Positions 1 to 9,872 of a stretch of 64,000 nt of DNA are shown here, piece by piece; position 1 is the stretch's first letter; each line of letters opens with the position of its first letter. The translations under genes were made by a program, and so were the position numbers. Under the pieces are notes generated by a model. It was not told the origin of the DNA. It did no database searches and was given only the letters and a program-made list of their open reading frames with translations. The DNA is from Pleionea litopenaei (lineage in GTDB: Bacteria; Pseudomonadota; Gammaproteobacteria; Enterobacterales; Kangiellaceae), in assembly GCF_031198435.1 (NCBI RefSeq), contig NZ_CP133548.1:3568001-3632000 (forward strand). The letters are read 5' to 3'.

Positions 1-1254
1 GCCGCAATGGAGCGATTAAAGGCCTTACAACTCGACGACAAAACCATTGCATCGATTAAACGCAACCAAGAAGTGATGCAGAAAGTAATTTTTTATGCGC
101 CCCAAGATGGCGTTGTCGATAATTTGAGAATTCGCGAAGGTTTTTTTGTGCAGCCAGGTAACACGCTGATGTCTATCGGTGATTTGTCACGAGTATGGGT
201 TGAAGCCGAGTTATTTGAACGTCAGGCCAGCCAGGTTAACGTTGGAGAACCTGTCACCATGACGTTGGACTCCATTCCCGGTCGACAATGGCAGGGCCGA
301 GTCGACTATATTTATCCTACCCTCGATGCAACAACAAGAACATTGCGCCTGCGATTGGAGTTCAGCAATGATGATCAGGCATTAAAACCGAATATGTTCG
401 CTCAAATTCAAATTCACTCAACTCAGTCACAGCCGGTCTTAACGGTGCCTCGAGAAGCGGTGATCAGAACTGGGGTGCAAGATCGCATAGTTGTTGAACT
501 TGAGCCTGGTGTATTTAAATCGGTCGCCGTGAAACTTGGTAGTAGCAACCGCGAGTTTTTTGAAATTTTAGAAGGGGTTGAACTAGACGACACAGTGATT
601 ACGTCGGCTCAATTTCTCATTGATTCGGAATCCAGTAAAAGCTCCGATTTTATGCGACAAGCTCCTTATAGCCAAAAACCCAGTTCGGTTTGGACCGAAA
701 TTACGTTGATAGAAGTCGATGATCAGAGCAGAACGGTTAAGGCAAGTCACCCAAGCATCGATGAGTGGGACTGGCCGGCGATGACGATGAACTTTGAAGT
801 TGATAATGCGGTGGACTTTTCACTACTCAGCGCGGGAAAAATCATTCACGCGCAACTTTCTGAACGAGCCGTGCAGGGAGAGCAGAGTTACCTAATCACT
901 GACATTCATATTATGGACGGTGAGTCGTCAACAGAGAGTCATTCGAACGATTATCCCTCGGCGACGGTGACCGGTGAAATTCAATCGATAGAAAAAAGTA
1001 GCCGAGCAATGCTCATTCATCGTTCCGCTATCGAAAAATGGAATCGTCCGGCAACGACCATGACGTTTAAACTTGACGAGTCCATTAATATTGACGATTA
1101 CCGCGCCGGAGACTCTGTGCGATTTACTTTCGAAGTTCGTGATGACTTTGTGATCGTGGCTATGGAAGGGATTGTGGCTGGGGATAAATTGAGTAGCACC
1201 GATCAAAGCCAAGATGGTTCATCGATGGTGGGGGAGACTGATCATGATCATTAA
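1..1254 (+). CDS. cusB: Cation-efflux RND periplasmic adaptor (CusB-like) with two C-terminal CusF-like domains, 5' partial
   Basis: Membrane-fusion subunit linking a CusA-type RND pump to an outer-membrane channel for Cu(I)/Ag(I) efflux. The frame is open to base 1, so the N-terminus (signal peptide and first lipoyl half) lies outside the window. What is visible is the second lipoyl half and beta-barrel (GVVDNLRIREGFFVQPG, VWVEAELFE, LKPNMFAQI, VPREAVI), then two CusF-like domains. The first (about nt 700-915) has the CusF ligand pattern H-x7-W-x2-M-x-M (His at 748-750, WPAMTM at 772-789). The second (about nt 970-1190) keeps only one of these four ligands. The 3' end overlaps cusA by 11 bp, so the two are one operon. 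Metal specificity is inferred from family. Confidence 0.9.
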   Translation, partial: AAMERLKALQLDDKTIASIKRNQEVMQKVIFYAPQDGVVDNLRIREGFFVQPGNTLMSIGDLSRVWVEAELFERQASQVNVGEPVTMTLDSIPGRQWQGRVDYIYPTLDATTRTLRLRLEFSNDDQALKPNMFAQIQIHSTQSQPVLTVPREAVIRTGVQDRIVVELEPGVFKSVAVKLGSSNREFFEILEGVELDDTVITSAQFLIDSESSKSSDFMRQAPYSQKPSSVWTEITLIEVDDQSRTVKASHPSIDEWDWPAMTMNFEVDNAVDFSLLSAGKIIHAQLSERAVQGEQSYLITDIHIMDGESSTESHSNDYPSATVTGEIQSIEKSSRAMLIHRSAIEKWNRPATTMTFKLDESINIDDYRAGDSVRFTFEVRDDFVIVAMEGIVAGDKLSSTDQSQDGSSMVGETDHDH

Positions 1255-4200
1255 GGTTATTCAATGGTCTTTGAAGAACCGCTTTTTGGTGTTGCTTGCC
1301 ACCTTGATCATTTGTGGTTTAGGTATCTTTTCGGTGAAGCAAACCCCAGTGGATGCAATTCCTGACCTGTCCGATGTACAAGTGATCATCAAGACTTCCT
1401 ACCCAGGACAAGCGCCTCAAGTCGTTGAAGATCAAGTGACTTATCCTCTCACCAGCGCCATGTTGTCGGTACCCGGTGCACAAACGGTACGAGGCTTTTC
1501 CTTTTTTGGTGACTCATTCGTGTACGTTATTTTTGATGATGACACTGACCTTTATTGGGCTCGCTCTCGAGTTCTAGAATATTTAAGTCAAGTTGCTCCT
1601 AACCTTCCTGAGGGAGCAAAAGCGCAATTGGGACCCGACGCTACGGGCGTTGGTTGGGTTTATGTTTATGCGCTACAAGATCAAACCGGTCAGCATGATT
1701 TGAGTCAATTACGCAGTATACAAGACTGGTTTTTAAAGTATGAGTTGCAAACGGTTTCGGGTGTGTCGGAAGTTGCAACCTTGGGTGGAATGGTTCGCCA
1801 ATATCAAGTTCGAGTCGACCCCGATAAACTAAGAGCTTATGGTATCCCGCTCAGCCTAATTCAAACAGCCATTCAACGTGGTAATCAAGAAGTAGGAGCC
1901 TCGGTTATAGAGATGGCCGAAGCTGAGTATATGGTCAGTGTCACAGGCTATTTGCAATCAGTGGATGACCTTTTTGCTATTCCACTGGGAGTCAATCAAC
2001 AGGGAACGCCATTATTACTCGGAGACGTCGCTGATATTTCCTTGGGTCCGCAGATGCGTCGTGGTATTGCTGAGCTGAATGGCGAAGGGGAAGTGGTTGG
2101 TGGCATTGTTGTGATGCGTTTTGGCGAAAATGCGCAAAAGACCATTGAGGGCATCAAAGCAAAATTAGAACAAGTGAAAGCCGGTTTACCAGATGGTGTA
2201 GAAGTTGTGCCTGTTTATGACCGAAGTGATCTGATAACTCGTGCCGTTGATAATTTATGGCAAAAGCTATTAGAAGAGTTCTTAATGGTTGCGGCTATTT
2301 GTATCGTTTTCCTTTTCCATGTTCGTTCTTCTATGGTCGCCATCATTAGTATTCCAGTTGGCATACTGATCGCTTTTATTGTGATGTATTGGCAGGGTCT
2401 GAATGCAAATATTATGTCACTGGGTGGAATAGCAATCGCCATAGGGGCAATGATCGATGGCGCGATTGTGATGATAGAAAACATGCATAAACACATTGAG
2501 CGAGAGCCCATCAATCAACAAAATCGATGGGACATTGTGTTTAGATCCGCCAGTGAAGTTGGACCGGCTTTGTTCTTTAGCCTATTAATTATCACGGTCA
2601 GTTTTTTACCGGTATTCACTTTAGAGGCACAAGAGGGGCGAATGTTTTCTCCGCTAGCCTTTACTAAAACCTATGCAATGGGTGCCGCTGCAATTCTTGC
2701 AATTACTCTGGTGCCGGTGTTAATGGGGTATTTTATTCGGGGAAAAATTAAATCGGAGCAAGAAAATCCGATTAACCGAGGATTGCAAAGTGTCTATAAG
2801 CCCTTGTTAAAAGTATTTTTATATCGACCTAAGTTAACGTTAATGGTTTGCTTTTTGGTTATGCTCGCAACGATTTGGCCATTAAGTAAAATCGGCAGTG
2901 AATTTATGCCGCCTTTGGATGAAGGCGACATCATGTATATGCCAACCACTTACCCTGGTGTTTCTATTGGTAAAGCGCGCGAAATACTACAACAAACGGA
3001 TAAAATGATACGCCAAATTCCTGAAGTGAAAAATGTATTTGGTAAAGTTGGTCGAGCTGAAACTGCGACGGATCCTGCGCCTTTAACAATGATTGAAACC
3101 TTTATTCAATTAAAGCCACCCGAGCAATGGCGTCCGGGAGTAACCACTCAAGATATTATTGATCAGTTGAATGCGACGGTTAATATTCCAGGGCTTTCAA
3201 ATGCTTGGGTTATGCCGATTAAAACGCGAATAGATATGCTGGCCACAGGAGTGAAAACACCGATAGGTATTAAAGTCGCTGGGCCGGATCTCACGCAGAT
3301 ACAAAAAATTGGAGAGCAGATAGAGAAAGTACTCGAACAAGTTCCTGGGACACTCTCGGTCTATTCTGAACGAGTCGCGGGTGGACGGTATTTGAATATC
3401 GATATTGACCGCGCTAAAGCAGCTCGTTATGGCTTGAATATTAGCGATGTTCAACAGGTCATCACGACGGCTGTAGGAGGAACCAATGTCACGCAAACAG
3501 TCGAAGGACTTGAGCGTTATCCCGTAAGTATTCGTTACCCTCAAGATTATCGCAATTCGCCTGAGCAATTAAAACTACTCCCCATCGTAACGCCTAATGG
3601 ACTAAGGATCAGTTTGGGCGACGTAGCTAACATAAAACTCAGTAACGGACCGGCCGGAATTAAAAGTGAAAATGCGCGAATCAATGGCTGGGTGTTTGTT
3701 GATATTGAAAATATTGATATTGGGCATTACGTCGAGCAAGGTCAGACAATCTTAAGTGAAAAAATTCAATTACCGCCCGGATACAGCTTACAGTGGGCCG
3801 GACAGTACGAATACATGTTACGAGCAAAAGAAAAGCTAAGTTATGTGGTTCCTTTAACGTTGGTGATCATCATTGTTCTTTTATATTTAAGTTTTGGCCG
3901 AATGACCGAAGTGATGATTCTAATGGCCACGTTACCGCTCGCGCTGGTTGGAAGTGTTTGGCTCATGTATTTATTGCAATACAACTTTTCTGTTGCCACG
4001 GGCGTAGGCTTTATTGCGCTTGCAGGAGTTGCGGTAGAAACCGGTGTCATCATGCTGGTTTACCTCAATCAGAATTATCATCAAGCATTAACCAATGCAC
4101 AGACGTCAATATCGCTTAACGAACTTAGAGACCTCGTAATCGATGCTGCGGTTATGAGAGTTCGCCCCGTATTGATGACTGCTGGTGCGACAATTTTGGG

Positions 4201-4366
4201 CTTGATTCCCATTTTGTTAGGTACGGGAACTGGCTCAGAAGTAATGAGCCGACTGGCTGCGCCTATGGTTGGAGGAATGATCACGGCGGTGATTTTAACG
4301 CTATGGGTGTTGCCTGTCGTGTTTTTAATATGGAGAAATCACAGCTTGCAGCGAAAGAGCACATAG
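1244..4366 (+). CDS. cusA: Heavy-metal efflux RND inner-membrane pump (CusA/CzcA family)
   Basis: Proton-driven inner-membrane pump of the HME-RND family, expelling metal ions from cytoplasm and periplasm through the tripartite CusCBA-type complex. The 1040 residues are close to E. coli CusA (1047). The family signatures are clear: N-terminal VKQTPVDAIPDLSDVQV, the TM4 acidic residue in AIAIGAMIDGAIVMIENM, GSEFMPPLDEGDIMYM in the second periplasmic loop, the TM10 acidic residue in GVAVETGVIMLVYLN, and GTGSEVMSRLAAPM near the C-terminus. The ATG at 1244 is chosen over one at 1214 because GGGGAG at 1231-1236 is correctly spaced before it and MIIKVIQWSLKNRF is the usual family N-terminus. The outer-membrane channel gene is not in the window. 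Cu/Ag rather than Zn/Co is inferred from the CusF-like domains next door. Confidence 0.93.
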   Translation: MIIKVIQWSLKNRFLVLLATLIICGLGIFSVKQTPVDAIPDLSDVQVIIKTSYPGQAPQVVEDQVTYPLTSAMLSVPGAQTVRGFSFFGDSFVYVIFDDDTDLYWARSRVLEYLSQVAPNLPEGAKAQLGPDATGVGWVYVYALQDQTGQHDLSQLRSIQDWFLKYELQTVSGVSEVATLGGMVRQYQVRVDPDKLRAYGIPLSLIQTAIQRGNQEVGASVIEMAEAEYMVSVTGYLQSVDDLFAIPLGVNQQGTPLLLGDVADISLGPQMRRGIAELNGEGEVVGGIVVMRFGENAQKTIEGIKAKLEQVKAGLPDGVEVVPVYDRSDLITRAVDNLWQKLLEEFLMVAAICIVFLFHVRSSMVAIISIPVGILIAFIVMYWQGLNANIMSLGGIAIAIGAMIDGAIVMIENMHKHIEREPINQQNRWDIVFRSASEVGPALFFSLLIITVSFLPVFTLEAQEGRMFSPLAFTKTYAMGAAAILAITLVPVLMGYFIRGKIKSEQENPINRGLQSVYKPLLKVFLYRPKLTLMVCFLVMLATIWPLSKIGSEFMPPLDEGDIMYMPTTYPGVSIGKAREILQQTDKMIRQIPEVKNVFGKVGRAETATDPAPLTMIETFIQLKPPEQWRPGVTTQDIIDQLNATVNIPGLSNAWVMPIKTRIDMLATGVKTPIGIKVAGPDLTQIQKIGEQIEKVLEQVPGTLSVYSERVAGGRYLNIDIDRAKAARYGLNISDVQQVITTAVGGTNVTQTVEGLERYPVSIRYPQDYRNSPEQLKLLPIVTPNGLRISLGDVANIKLSNGPAGIKSENARINGWVFVDIENIDIGHYVEQGQTILSEKIQLPPGYSLQWAGQYEYMLRAKEKLSYVVPLTLVIIIVLLYLSFGRMTEVMILMATLPLALVGSVWLMYLLQYNFSVATGVGFIALAGVAVETGVIMLVYLNQNYHQALTNAQTSISLNELRDLVIDAAVMRVRPVLMTAGATILGLIPILLGTGTGSEVMSRLAAPMVGGMITAVILTLWVLPVVFLIWRNHSLQRKST

Positions 4367-4487
4367 TTGATAAGGTCTTGGCCACCTAATCCTAAATGTC
4401 TCTTGTCATATTTTTGATATATTGGTTCAATAAGCTATTCGGTTGTTTTGCTCCAATAACCTTGGCTTAAATGAAGTGACTCATTCT

Positions 4488-5768
4488 ATGAAAAGTATGC
4501 TGAATAGCTGGAAAGTATTTCTTCAATTTTTTAGTCTTGGCTGGTTCAGCTTTGGTGGGCCAGCCGCACACATAGGCTATTTCAGACGGCATTTTGTCGA
4601 ACAGAAACAGTGGTTATCGAGTGACCAGTACGGCCAAATGATTGCTCTTTCTCAGTTACTTCCCGGTCCAGGATCTAGCCAAGTAGGGTTCATGCTTGGT
4701 CTTCACCGAGCGGGTATCGGTGGAGCCATAGCTGCATTTCTTGGGTTTACCTTGCCATCTTTTCTCATAATGTATGGTTTAACTCAGATGGAGTCGCGCT
4801 TCGAGCAATCGATCCATTTACTAGGCTTGATTGACGGATTGAAGCTGTTTGCCGTGGTTGTGGTGATCGATGCTATTTGGCAAATGGGAAAAAGTTTTTC
4901 ACGCACTTTGGCGACATTTCTGATCACGCTAGGAGCCGCCGTACTCATTCTAAGTTTTCCGTCTCTAATGATGCAGATGCTGGTCATTTTAATTGCCGCG
5001 TTCATCCATTGGAGTGTGCAGCGTGCAGGTCGTCGATTTGCTGAACGCAATGGCCCTAATCAGTCAACCTCGGAAGATAACAACCATGATTCGTCACTGT
5101 CGGCGAATTCAATCAAGACGAATGATTCTATCAACACGAATAACGTTATCAAAACATCCAACAATGGAAAGTGGTGGTCAGCCTTATTCTTAGTGTTATT
5201 TGTTGTGTCGATCACCCTTTCTCTGGTTCCTGAATTAACCAGCCATGGTCTGGTCACTTCTTTTTTCCAGTTTTTTCAAGTGGGTAGTTTAGTGTTTGGT
5301 GGTGGCCATGTGGTGCTACCATTATTGCAAAACACACTGGTGATTGACTCGAATACCTTCCTAACAGGGTATGCTGCCGCTCAGGGTGTGCCGGGGCCCA
5401 TGTTTACCTTAGCAACTTATTTAGGCAGTGAACTGCATCCGAATGCGACATTGCTTGGGGCAACGTTAGCAACGTTAGGGATTTTCTTACCAGGTTTTCT
5501 CCTTGTGCTTGCGGTTCGAGACTTTTGGCAACGTTGGTTGCAGCGACCTGGTTTTGTCGCAGCGGTGGCGGGGGTGAATGCGGCCGTAGTTGGGTTATTA
5601 GTGGCTGCCTTGATCAACCCTATTTGGAGTACCGGTGTACAATACGTCTGGCAATGGCCAGTGATTTTGATGGCATTGTTTGCATTGAACCGATTTAAGA
5701 TAAAAATAATTTGGCTGGTTATTTTATTTATGTTGATCGGCTGGAGTAGTCATTGGGTATACAGTTAA
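4488..5768 (+). CDS. chrA: Chromate transporter ChrA (CHR family, long form)
   Basis: Inner-membrane transporter that exports chromate (family knowledge). The 426 residues make two homologous CHR halves. The N-terminal half has the hallmark FSFGGPAAHIGYF and QLLPGPGSSQVGFMLG; the C-terminal half has FGGGHVVLPLL and AAQGVPGPMFTLATYLG. The halves are joined by a hydrophilic Asn/Ser/Thr-rich linker (about residues 195-225) encoded partly by an 18-bp tandem repeat. The ATG at 4488 is preferred to a TTG at 4443 because MKSMLNSWKVFLQFF matches the family start, although the ribosome binding site is weak. It follows the Cus genes by 121 bp on the same strand, suggesting a metal/oxyanion resistance block. 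Confidence 0.9.
   Translation: MKSMLNSWKVFLQFFSLGWFSFGGPAAHIGYFRRHFVEQKQWLSSDQYGQMIALSQLLPGPGSSQVGFMLGLHRAGIGGAIAAFLGFTLPSFLIMYGLTQMESRFEQSIHLLGLIDGLKLFAVVVVIDAIWQMGKSFSRTLATFLITLGAAVLILSFPSLMMQMLVILIAAFIHWSVQRAGRRFAERNGPNQSTSEDNNHDSSLSANSIKTNDSINTNNVIKTSNNGKWWSALFLVLFVVSITLSLVPELTSHGLVTSFFQFFQVGSLVFGGGHVVLPLLQNTLVIDSNTFLTGYAAAQGVPGPMFTLATYLGSELHPNATLLGATLATLGIFLPGFLLVLAVRDFWQRWLQRPGFVAAVAGVNAAVVGLLVAALINPIWSTGVQYVWQWPVILMALFALNRFKIKIIWLVILFMLIGWSSHWVYS
5109..5162 (+). repeat. 18-bp x 3 in-frame tandem repeat in the chrA linker
   Basis: Three degenerate 18-bp units (5109-5126, 5127-5144, 5145-5162) with core ATCAANACGAAT encode the Asn/Thr-rich loop between the two CHR halves. The unit length preserves frame. 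Confidence 0.75.
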
Positions 5769-5913
5769 ATGCCTTAGAGTTAGATTTATAGGTAGGCGTA
5801 AACTAGACTGCTTTAACAAGTTTAGAAATGAAAGCTACCAAATACAGCTGCCAAAAACAGCAACGTTTGAAAATTATGAGTTTATGCTCAAAACTTAAGT
5901 AAGGAAACTCAAA

Positions 5914-6777
5914 TTGCAACGAATAGAAAAACGTTTAATGATGATTTTGTGTTTAGTCAGTTTGGCTGCTTGTCGAGCTCCAGATACTTCAAGCACAAGC
6001 GGTGTTGCAGCGACAGAATCAGAGCGTAGCGTTGCAAAAGGTAGTGTTGCAAAAGGTAGCGTTGCAAAAGAAAGCCTCGATTTAAGTGGAGAAGAGGACT
6101 CTAAGCGAACGAGCGAGAATGGTATGAATCAAGATTCTCTCAGCTCGAATATATACCTTGCTCACCATCCTACTCAAGGCAGCGGCTTTGCCCCCTCTTA
6201 CACCTGCAAAGGAGCGCTTAAACTTGCTGTTGAAGAACTTATTTGCTCTGACGCAGAACTAAAGAAACTCGATGATAAAATGCTCGTAGTCGAACAACGG
6301 ATATTACGACAATTGCATCAAAAAAACAGTCCTACTTGGACAAAGGACACTACTGATAGCCATCAAAGCGGGCGGTTAGATACTTTTAAACGTGAGCAAC
6401 AGCAATGGTTGAAACAACGTAACGATTGTTCCAAAGAAGTAGCTGTTAAAGAATGTTTGTTAGATAGTTATACGTCACGGTTAGCAACGCTTAGGGCTAA
6501 GTTTGAAATAGTCAATCATGCTAAGCGATTACTTCTCAAGTGTCCGAGTCAATCGTCATGGCGTTTTATCGTGAGTTATTACGACACGGATTTACCTAGT
6601 ATTAAATTGGAACGACAGGGTTCATCGCGCGTTTTATTACTCACACCTAGTGGAACGGGGTCCTTGTATCAAGGCGAAGGCGTTACTTATTGGGAGAATC
6701 AGGGAAAGGTTATGATTGACTGGGAGGGTGAAGTGAATAATTTGCAATGCTGGTTACCAGTGATTAATCAATCATGA
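5914..6777 (+). CDS. Lipoprotein with LprI-like and MliC-like lysozyme inhibitor domains
   Basis: Predicted outer-membrane or periplasmic lipoprotein that would protect peptidoglycan from host or environmental lysozyme. TTG start at 5914 with AAGGA about 10 bases upstream. The signal peptide ends in a lipobox (LVSLAAC, Cys20). A low-complexity tether follows, containing three SVAKG/E repeats. Residues ~96-195 resemble the LprI N-terminal family (formerly DUF1311): paired cysteines in SYTCKGALKLAVEELICSD, then EQQQWLKQRNDC and a later Cys. Residues ~208-280 resemble MliC (LLKCPSQSSWRF... GVTYWENQGKVMIDW, closing Cys). Both assignments come from motif reading and should be tested by profile search. 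It overlaps the next gene by 4 bp, so the two are probably translated together. Confidence 0.78.
   Translation: MQRIEKRLMMILCLVSLAACRAPDTSSTSGVAATESERSVAKGSVAKGSVAKESLDLSGEEDSKRTSENGMNQDSLSSNIYLAHHPTQGSGFAPSYTCKGALKLAVEELICSDAELKKLDDKMLVVEQRILRQLHQKNSPTWTKDTTDSHQSGRLDTFKREQQQWLKQRNDCSKEVAVKECLLDSYTSRLATLRAKFEIVNHAKRLLLKCPSQSSWRFIVSYYDTDLPSIKLERQGSSRVLLLTPSGTGSLYQGEGVTYWENQGKVMIDWEGEVNNLQCWLPVINQS
6031..6075 (+). repeat. 15-bp x 3 in-frame tandem repeat in the lipoprotein tether
   Basis: Three units (6031-6045, 6046-6060, 6061-6075), the first two differing at one base, encode repeats of Val-Ala-Lys-Gly/Glu-Ser between the lipobox and the first folded domain. Confidence 0.85.
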
Positions 6778-7574
6778 ATATTTTGCTATTAGCGAACTCT
6801 GACGTTGCATCGCTTATTGCTTTGCGACAGCTACTACCATCCCTAAAAAACGATACTCTTTCTATTTGGTTATCATCAAGGGTGGGCGGCAACACAACGA
6901 CGTTCAACATACACCATGAGATGAGGCAACTTAAATATCTTGAGCAAGGATGTCTCGATGATCTGAATTTATTTTTATCAGCAACACCTTCGAGCTCATC
7001 GATCATTTCATTTGAGCAACTTGCTGACTATTTTAAGGTGCCCGTTCAAATCGTTAATGATATTAACGCCCCAAACCGAATAGAAGAATTATCTGACTTA
7101 GCGATCGATTTAGTCATTTCTATTCGGTACGGAGTGATTATAAAAGAGTCGGTAATAGGTCTTTCTAATAAAGGTATTATTAACTTACACTCCGGCATAC
7201 TGCCTAGCTATCGAGGCGTTATGGCCACTTTTTGGTCGATGCTACAGGAAGAAGAAGAAATAGGGACGAGTTTGCACTACATTGATTCTTCTGACATCGA
7301 TGCCGGACCCATTATTAAGATATCGCGGCAAAAAGTCGATTACCAAAAGAGTTATTGGTTTAATGTGTTACGGCTTTATCGTCAAGGCGTTAAGGACATT
7401 CTCGGCTGTCTAGAACTTATTAGAGTAGAAGCAGATGTTCAGCGTGTTTTACCGAATATTGAATCGGGAAAGTATTACTCTTTTCCGAACAACCAAGATT
7501 TAGAAAAATTTCTTAGTAAGTATATTTTGAGCGAGGCGCAAGATATTCAATGGCTTTTAAACTCAGAGTTGTAG
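6774..7574 (+). CDS. Formyltransferase-fold protein (methionyl-tRNA formyltransferase-like)
   Basis: A 266-residue member of the N10-formyl-THF-dependent formyltransferase superfamily. The catalytic triad pattern is intact: Asn137 and His139 in INLHSGILPSYRG, and Asp176 in SDIDAGPII. The N-terminal MNILLLANSD is a Rossmann start. It is shorter than Fmt (about 315) and lacks the Fmt C-terminal tRNA-binding domain, so it probably formylates a small molecule or sugar rather than tRNA (inference). ATG at 6774 overlaps the lipoprotein stop in an ATGA arrangement. No sugar-nucleotide or other biosynthetic gene is adjacent, so the substrate cannot be guessed. Confidence 0.82.
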   Translation: MNILLLANSDVASLIALRQLLPSLKNDTLSIWLSSRVGGNTTTFNIHHEMRQLKYLEQGCLDDLNLFLSATPSSSSIISFEQLADYFKVPVQIVNDINAPNRIEELSDLAIDLVISIRYGVIIKESVIGLSNKGIINLHSGILPSYRGVMATFWSMLQEEEEIGTSLHYIDSSDIDAGPIIKISRQKVDYQKSYWFNVLRLYRQGVKDILGCLELIRVEADVQRVLPNIESGKYYSFPNNQDLEKFLSKYILSEAQDIQWLLNSEL

Positions 7575-7588
7575 AATTCATAGCGCGG

Positions 7589-9799
7589 TCATTTAGCAAC
7601 TGCCGACTGTATGGCTCTTTGCAGTTCTGTAAAGACAATCGGTTTGGTTATGTGGTCGGTCATACCAGCTTGTTTTGAAGCAGAGATATCTTCAGTAAAT
7701 GCATTGGCTGTCAAAGCGATGATTGGAATATTATTATGCTGACTTCTTATCCTTTCACTGGCCTGATGTCCATCGAGAATGGGCATGTTGACATCCATTA
7801 AAACTAAATCGAATTGACCTTTCTTGACGTACTCGACCGCTTCTTCGCCATTTTTTACCCATGTTGTTTTATGCCCTAGTTTTTCCACCATCTTGATTGC
7901 GATTAGTGCAGAAACACTATTGTCCTCTGCAATTAAAATATTTAACGATCTCTTGGGTAACTCGCTTTGACTCAACTCTTTTATTAAAGAGAGCAAGTGA
8001 GGCTCATTGATTGGCTTCGTAAGAATAGCTCTGAACCATTGCTGTTGCTGTTGCGTAAATAGATGCTGGTCAGATGCAGCGGAAACCATTATTAATGGTG
8101 TATCGTTAATTAGCTTTCGTTCTTTTAACATTTCAACGGTTTGAAGGCCATCGAGTTCGGGCATATGCAAGTCGATAAGAATAAGGTCGAAGTGACTATT
8201 TGTCTGAGTGAGATAGTCGATTAAACCAATGCCTGAATTAAACTCGACATAATTGATCTTGGCGCGAGATAAAACCAATGATAAATACTGTCGGCTACTA
8301 TTAAGATCATCAACAATAGCAACAGTAAACGCTTCATCGAATTCATCTCTAGCGGCTTGAGGTGGTTCTGTGGCCAGTTGCAAGGGTATGGAAAGTGAAA
8401 ACTCAGTACCTACATCGATTTCACTGGTGACTTCAAGTTTTCCTTGCATCAAGTCAACCAGCTGTTTAGAAATATTCAAGCCTAAGCCTGTTCCTCCAAA
8501 CCGGCGAGTCGTTGAATCATCGGCTTGGGTAAATTTTTCAAAGATAGTCGTTAGTTTTTCTTCAGGGATCCCAACGCCGGTATCTTTGATATTAACGTTT
8601 AAGTTTATGTAACGTGAAGACTCCTCATTATCTGCGAATTTAATAGAGACCTCTATACCACCAGTTTCGGTAAATTTAACGGCATTGTTCAGCAAATTGT
8701 GCAACACCTGACTGACTCTTACAGGGTCTCCTTGCACCCACTCTGGATTAACGGAGGCGTTTTCTTCTGCAAAGTCGTAGGTAAAAGCTAATCCTTTCTT
8801 TTGACAAAGAACCGCTATTGGCGCCAAGCAATCATCAATGAGTTTTGTCATCGAAAAAGGAAAGTGTTCGATTGTTAAACGTTCGGCTTCAATTTTTGAG
8901 ATGTCTAGAACATCATTAATAATTGAGAGTAAATGCTTACCTGAGTTTTTCGCCTTGGTCAAATAATCGAAACGCACTTTCGCATCTTTTTCTTCGGCGG
9001 ATAGCTCAATCATGCCTAGTATGCCATTAAGGGGAGTACGTAACTCATGGCTCATATTGGCTAAAAACTGTGATTTTGCTTGGCTGGCCAACTCTGCTTT
9101 TTCTTGTAATTGCTGAGCGCGAACTCTAGCGGTTTCACTTTTTAAGAAAAGCTCGGTTACTTTACGTTCTAGCGGCTTGAAGATAAAAATAACTTCAAGC
9201 ATGAGCAAGATCATGGTGAAAATCCATAAGGCGAGCTCAACATGACTGGTGAACTTGATTCGCTCTCGAGCTTCTTCTTCAAATGCCGACACAACACTAT
9301 CTAAGTCTCTGAGTAGTTGGTTGGTTTGCTCTGTTGTATAGGGCCAGTCAGTTTTTGTCGGTGTTGCTTGAGAAATGAGTTGTCGCGCATGAGCAACGTA
9401 TTGTGTCACTCGATGATCTAAGCTGGGATTGCCGGAAAAGTATAAGTCGAGTATTGCCGTTGATAGCAATTGCGGACGAAGACTGAATTCTTTATACGCA
9501 AGTTGTTGATGATTTGTTGAAAACTTTTCGGCAGTCGCTTGCAATTCTTGTCGAGCTTTGGATACTTCTGCAATGGAACTCCCCCGTAAAATGCTGTTAG
9601 CATGCAGAGCGATTTTTTGTGAGAGCATTCGTTGTGAGCCAGCAAGATTAATAATTTGCGCATCGAATTTGGAACTCGACAGCATGTACTGAGCAACAAA
9701 AGCAGTGGCACTGATCAAAACGGCAATAAGTGTCAGGGCTATTAGATAGCGGTGTCGGATGCGAGCATTAATTTTGTCGGCATCATGATTTGAACTCAT
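7589..9799 (-). CDS. Hybrid sensor histidine kinase with two receiver domains
   Basis: Inner-membrane signalling kinase, 736 residues. TM1 (~18-40) and TM2 (~188-208) flank a periplasmic segment that begins with [14 protein letters not shown], like the NarX/PilJ-type N-terminal sensor. HisKA contains His251 ([13 protein letters not shown]). The ATPase domain has the N box ([11 protein letters not shown]), [10 protein letters not shown] and [10 protein letters not shown]. Two receiver domains follow: REC1 ~491-610 with Asp543 and REC2 ~618-735 with Asp669. There is no Hpt domain, so phosphotransfer must go through another protein. It is convergent with the formyltransferase gene and lies 73 bp downstream of the sirtuin gene on the same strand. 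The ligand is unknown. Confidence 0.9.
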   Translation of the reverse strand: MSSNHDADKINARIRHRYLIALTLIAVLISATAFVAQYMLSSSKFDAQIINLAGSQRMLSQKIALHANSILRGSSIAEVSKARQELQATAEKFSTNHQQLAYKEFSLRPQLLSTAILDLYFSGNPSLDHRVTQYVAHARQLISQATPTKTDWPYTTEQTNQLLRDLDSVVSAFEEEARERIKFTSHVELALWIFTMILLMLEVIFIFKPLERKVTELFLKSETARVRAQQLQEKAELASQAKSQFLANMSHELRTPLNGILGMIELSAEEKDAKVRFDYLTKAKNSGKHLLSIINDVLDISKIEAERLTIEHFPFSMTKLIDDCLAPIAVLCQKKGLAFTYDFAEENASVNPEWVQGDPVRVSQVLHNLLNNAVKFTETGGIEVSIKFADNEESSRYINLNVNIKDTGVGIPEEKLTTIFEKFTQADDSTTRRFGGTGLGLNISKQLVDLMQGKLEVTSEIDVGTEFSLSIPLQLATEPPQAARDEFDEAFTVAIVDDLNSSRQYLSLVLSRAKINYVEFNSGIGLIDYLTQTNSHFDLILIDLHMPELDGLQTVEMLKERKLINDTPLIMVSAASDQHLFTQQQQQWFRAILTKPINEPHLLSLIKELSQSELPKRSLNILIAEDNSVSALIAIKMVEKLGHKTTWVKNGEEAVEYVKKGQFDLVLMDVNMPILDGHQASERIRSQHNNIPIIALTANAFTEDISASKQAGMTDHITKPIVFTELQRAIQSAVAK

Positions 9800-9872
9800 A
9801 TGCTCACGAATTTTAAGAAGTGATTATTAAAAACTAGCTTAAAATCATGTAATTTCAAGCAAAGCGGGTACT

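Noticed and set aside
928-1212. Minus-strand frame inside cusB
   Set aside because: Shadow of the real coding strand; the plus frame carries clear domain motifs.
5829-5903. 24-codon frame MKATKYSCQK... just before the lipoprotein gene
   Set aside because: No ribosome binding site and no homology I recognise; it probably arises by chance.
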